From NCBI GenBank assembly GCA_964521255.1, contig CAZFRM010000019.1, positions 20,100 through 84,099 of the forward strand: a stretch of 64,000 bases of DNA, in the 5' to 3' direction. Below, in pieces: positions 61,389 through 64,000 of the stretch; position 1 is the stretch's first letter, and each line of letters begins with the position of its first letter. Under the pieces are notes generated by a model, which saw only the letters and a list, made by a program, of their open reading frames with translations, did no database searches and was not told the DNA's origin. The position numbers were made by a program, and so were the translations under genes. The stretch comes from ZC4RG29 sp964521255 (GTDB lineage: Bacteria; Bacteroidota; Bacteroidia; Cytophagales; Cyclobacteriaceae).

Positions 61389-62483
61389 TTAATCCCCAAA
61401 ACCTATCCCTAGCCCCCGTGCCGCCTGAACGATGTAGGAATTTTTATCCACGAAGCTGTTTTCTTTGGTTGCTTCTTCAAGAGAAACGGATGTGATATTA
61501 TTATTTTTAAACGCCACCATCTGCCCGAACCTGCCCTCGAGTACAAGTTCAAATGCTTTTACACCATAAAGCGAAGCCAATACACGGTCGTATGCGATGG
61601 GCGTACCACCACGTTGTACATGACCCAGTACGGTTTCCCGAATCTCAGCGAGGCATCCAATATCTTTGAGCTGCTGGGAAAGTTGGTACGCTACTCCTCC
61701 AAGCCTGACATGCTCAGAACCTTTTTCGTTTTTCCCTGCCACTACAGTTCCATCTTTAGGCTTGGCGCCTTCAGCCACTACGATATTCATAAAACCTTTT
61801 CCTTTTTTATAGCGCAGTTGAATTCTATCCAATATTTTTTTTGCATCGTATGGAATCTCCGGTATCAAACAAATCTCAGCGCCGCCGGCAATAGCGGTGT
61901 GAAGGGCAATCCATCCTGCATCGCGACCCATTACTTCCATGATCATAACGCGATGATGACTCTCGGCTGTTGTGACCAGCTTATCAAAACTATCTGTTGC
62001 TATTTGAACGGCGGTTTGAAAACCAAACGTCACATCGGTGGCAGCGAGATCATTGTCAATGGTCTTCGGAACACCTACTATGTTAATACCTTTATCAAAT
62101 AATGTTTTTGAAATGCGCTGCGAACCATCACCGCCAATATTAATAATGGCGTCAAACTTCAAATCCGTTAAGCGCTTTACCAATTCATCCGACCGGTCAA
62201 TGAAGGTTATTGTTCCATCGGGATTTTCAATTGGGAATTTACAAGGGTTGCCTTTATTGGTTGTCTTCAAAATAGTACCGCCTTTCACATGAATGCCGGC
62301 AACGACATCATCGGTGAGCTTTATGATTTCCTGGGGATCATTGAATACACCATTGAAGGCCTCAATACTTCCATAAATTTCCCAGTCGTGTTCTTTGCGG
62401 GCACGTTTACAAATACCACGTATCACAGCGTTAAGGCCAGGGCTGTCGCCACCGCCGGTCAGTACAAGAGCTTTCTTTGTCAT
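61389..62483 (-). CDS. pfkA: 6-phosphofructokinase (group III-like)
   Basis: Phosphorylates fructose 6-phosphate. 364 residues. The phosphate loop is LTGGGDSPGLNAVIRG, the donor site is NIGGDGSQRISK and the catalytic region is VGVPKTIDNDLAATDVTFGF. GGDGS (Gly after GGD) points to ATP use, while PKTIDND (Lys) is the form seen in PPi enzymes and in group III ATP enzymes. The best call is ATP-dependent group III. Lies next to pgk on the same strand. Confidence 0.95.
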   Translation of the reverse strand: MTKKALVLTGGGDSPGLNAVIRGICKRARKEHDWEIYGSIEAFNGVFNDPQEIIKLTDDVVAGIHVKGGTILKTTNKGNPCKFPIENPDGTITFIDRSDELVKRLTDLKFDAIINIGGDGSQRISKTLFDKGINIVGVPKTIDNDLAATDVTFGFQTAVQIATDSFDKLVTTAESHHRVMIMEVMGRDAGWIALHTAIAGGAEICLIPEIPYDAKKILDRIQLRYKKGKGFMNIVVAEGAKPKDGTVVAGKNEKGSEHVRLGGVAYQLSQQLKDIGCLAEIRETVLGHVQRGGTPIAYDRVLASLYGVKAFELVLEGRFGQMVAFKNNNITSVSLEEATKENSFVDKNSYIVQAARGLGIGFGD

Positions 62484-62809
62484 GAAGTTTTACATTACCA
62501 GTAAGAAAATTCAATTTGGTAAAATTCATTGAGAGAAGGGAAATAAATATTTGTTAAGATTGTTGTCCGACTAAAATTGTAGCATTCGTTTCAATCCCTT
62601 GATTTTCTTGATGTTTCTTTATCTGGCCTCACTCCTACCTCTCTCCGAAGGAGAGAGACTATGGAATCAAGAAAATCAAGGGATTACGTAGGTGTTCGTT
62701 TTTTTAGTCGGACATTAGTAATCACCGATCATCTATTTAATTTAATTTAATACTTTTTACATTAGCAAGATGCTTTACTACGTGTGCCCTCAATAACTTA
62801 ATAACTAAA
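62484..62809. other. 326-bp gene-free region
   Basis: It is mostly the 148-bp hairpin element at 62566-62713. The part next to pfkA should hold its promoter, but none was clear. Confidence 0.5.
62566..62713. repeat. 148-bp hairpin element with nested inverted repeats
   Basis: Outer 12-bp arms GTCCGACTAAAA / TTTTAGTCGGAC, inner 20-bp perfect arms at 62593-62612 and 62666-62685, and a core GGCCTCACTCC with CTCTCTCCGAAGGAGAGAG. It shares this core with elements at 3417, 29377 and 48095, but not the arms. Confidence 0.85.
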
Positions 62810-63760
62810 CTACCCCTCCGCCGAGGCGCGGCGCAATCGATCGTTAATAGCTCTTCCAATGCCTTGCTGGGGAACCAGTTCTGCCAGTATGATTTTCACG
62901 GGCATTTTATCCAGCGTACGTAAGGCAGTAAAAAGATTTTGAGCCGCTTCTTCTAATGTACCAGCGGGTGACAAGACGAACGTGAAGGGAGCGGTAAAAT
63001 TATTTTTGAAAGAGAGAACTGCAGTTTCTTCCAGGTTGTATTGATGGATCAGTTCGTGAAGATTGCCAAGAATAATTTTTTTATTTGGAGAATAGTGACT
63101 CTTCAACTGTCCGGGCGCTTTGGGATTGGAAGTGGAATGTGTTTGTACTTTTACTTCTCCTATTACATGCTCAATCTGCTCTACACTTAATCCTCCAAGT
63201 CTGAATACCACAGCGTCTTCTCCTTCAAAGCCAACAATGGTTGATTCAATTCCTATCGTGCAGGGACCACCATCAAGTATGTAGCCAATCTTGTTACCGA
63301 GTTGTTCATTTACATGCAAGGGTGTGGTAGGACTTACATAACCAAACGGATTGGCGCTGGGTGCTGCCAGGGGAAAGGGAAGATGTTGAAGTAATTCACG
63401 GGTAAGTTTATGATTCGGACAACGGATACCAACCGTATCCAGTCCCGCTGTTACCAGGTCGGGTATTACGGATTTTTTTTTCAATAACAGTGTTAACGGT
63501 CCTGGCCAGAATTCTTCTGCAAGCTTCGTTGCTTTCAATGGAATTTCTTCAGCATACCGTTCTACATAAGAAAGATCAGGAACATGTACAATGAGCGGAT
63601 CGAACTGCGGTCTGTTCTTAACAGTAAAAATTTTGGCTACGGTATCCCCATTCAATGCATTGCCCGCTAATCCATAAACCGTTTCTGTAGGAATGGCTAC
63701 CAACTCACCTGCATTAAGCAGATCAATTGCTTTTTTAATATCAGACCCTATTTCTGCCAT
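62810..63760 (-). CDS. tsaC: L-threonylcarbamoyladenylate synthase (Sua5/YwlC/YrdC)
   Basis: Makes threonylcarbamoyl-AMP for the t6A37 modification of ANN-reading tRNAs. 316 residues: a YrdC domain at about 8-195 (LVAIPTETVYGLAGNALNGD, SANPFGYVSPTTPLHVNEQLG, LDGGPCTIGIESTIVGF) plus a C-terminal Sua5 domain joined by KAPGQLKSHYSPNKKIILG. The longer two-domain form is Sua5-like, so sua5/ywlC may be the preferred symbol. Confidence 0.94.
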   Translation of the reverse strand: MAEIGSDIKKAIDLLNAGELVAIPTETVYGLAGNALNGDTVAKIFTVKNRPQFDPLIVHVPDLSYVERYAEEIPLKATKLAEEFWPGPLTLLLKKKSVIPDLVTAGLDTVGIRCPNHKLTRELLQHLPFPLAAPSANPFGYVSPTTPLHVNEQLGNKIGYILDGGPCTIGIESTIVGFEGEDAVVFRLGGLSVEQIEHVIGEVKVQTHSTSNPKAPGQLKSHYSPNKKIILGNLHELIHQYNLEETAVLSFKNNFTAPFTFVLSPAGTLEEAAQNLFTALRTLDKMPVKIILAELVPQQGIGRAINDRLRRASAEG

Positions 63761-63864
63761 AAGAAATTTTGCAAAAGTAGAAGAAAGAAAGGTACGAAGT
63801 ACGATTTACGAAGTACGAATTCAGGGCAGACGCATCTAAATTTAAAATGCACAATTATCGGATG

Positions 63865-63965
63865 TATGTAAATCCCGAAGGGATGAAATGATTATAGAAC
63901 ATTTGCGATAGAGGGTATCCCAAACCCCGAAGGGGTGAAATATATCATCCCTTCGGGCAATGTCA
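63865..63965. repeat. CCCGAAGGGATGAAAT repeats
   Basis: AATCCCGAAGGGATGAAAT, ACCCCGAAGGGGTGAAAT and ATCATCCCTTCGGGCAATG occur within 100 bases, in both orientations, a repeat type widespread between genes in Bacteroidota. No gene from 63761 to the window end. Confidence 0.75.
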
Positions 63966-64000
63966 TTAAGTTAAGGAGCATTAATAGGCAGGTTTAAAGT

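Overview
The window looks like a scaffold from a Bacteroidota genome, probably of the class Cytophagia. The evidence is a SusC/SusD-type outer-membrane pair, a two-component propeller kinase, promoters with the TAnnTTTG -7 box, almost no Shine-Dalgarno sequences, and many short palindromic repeats between genes. It contains one run of 100 N, so the assembly is a draft. I saw no rRNA, no tRNA and no CRISPR array.

Layout. 1-7.1 kb: a TetR regulator with a 24-base palindromic operator candidate, followed by a tripartite RND efflux system (TolC, adaptor, pump). 7.1-8.4 kb: a membrane metallophosphoesterase. 8.5-11.8 kb: an accessory island made of a decayed type I restriction-modification locus (fragments of hsdM and hsdR) that keeps intact dinD and rhuM, mixed with extra copies of the 3' end of the adjacent 6-phosphogluconate dehydrogenase gene. 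11.9-20.2 kb: gluconokinase and 6PGDH, an alpha/beta hydrolase, a flavin reductase, kdsB, NfeD, a DUF4905-like protein and a LysM protein. 20.4-22.4 kb: an AT-rich two-gene unit, an SPFH/band-7 protein overlapping a NAD-kinase-like protein. 22.4-25 kb: an ECF sigma factor, the N gap and a propeller protein whose 3' end is duplicated. 25.2-35.6 kb: a propeller histidine kinase, its NarL-type regulator and a SusC/SusD transport locus with two accessory lipoproteins.

35.7-48.1 kb is mostly core metabolism and envelope biology: a lipid kinase, acyl carrier protein, an NtrC-type two-component pair, LpxH, FtsH, RsfS, BirA, a DsbA-family protein and AhcY. 48.4-51.6 kb is a collapsing CRISPR-Cas adaptation locus. 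It has an intact cas4, a cas1 cut off before its catalytic half, a fragment of a WYL-like regulator and an unknown protein. A GxxExxY gene bounded by 43-base inverted repeats sits exactly between cas4 and cas1. 51.8-64 kb holds a secreted PepSY-like protein, a sigma-54 response regulator, a hybrid kinase, an ECF sigma/anti-sigma pair, several small membrane proteins (one preceded by a good sigma-54 promoter candidate), and then pgk, pfkA and the tRNA t6A synthase gene.

Two themes stand out. First, short mobile or repeated elements repeatedly begin at, or within a few bases of, stop codons. Second, two genes have extra direct copies of their own 3' end lying beyond a hairpin. The best candidates for undescribed biology are the GxxExxY inverted-repeat element, the SPFH/NAD-kinase-like pair, and the mechanism behind the 3'-end copies.
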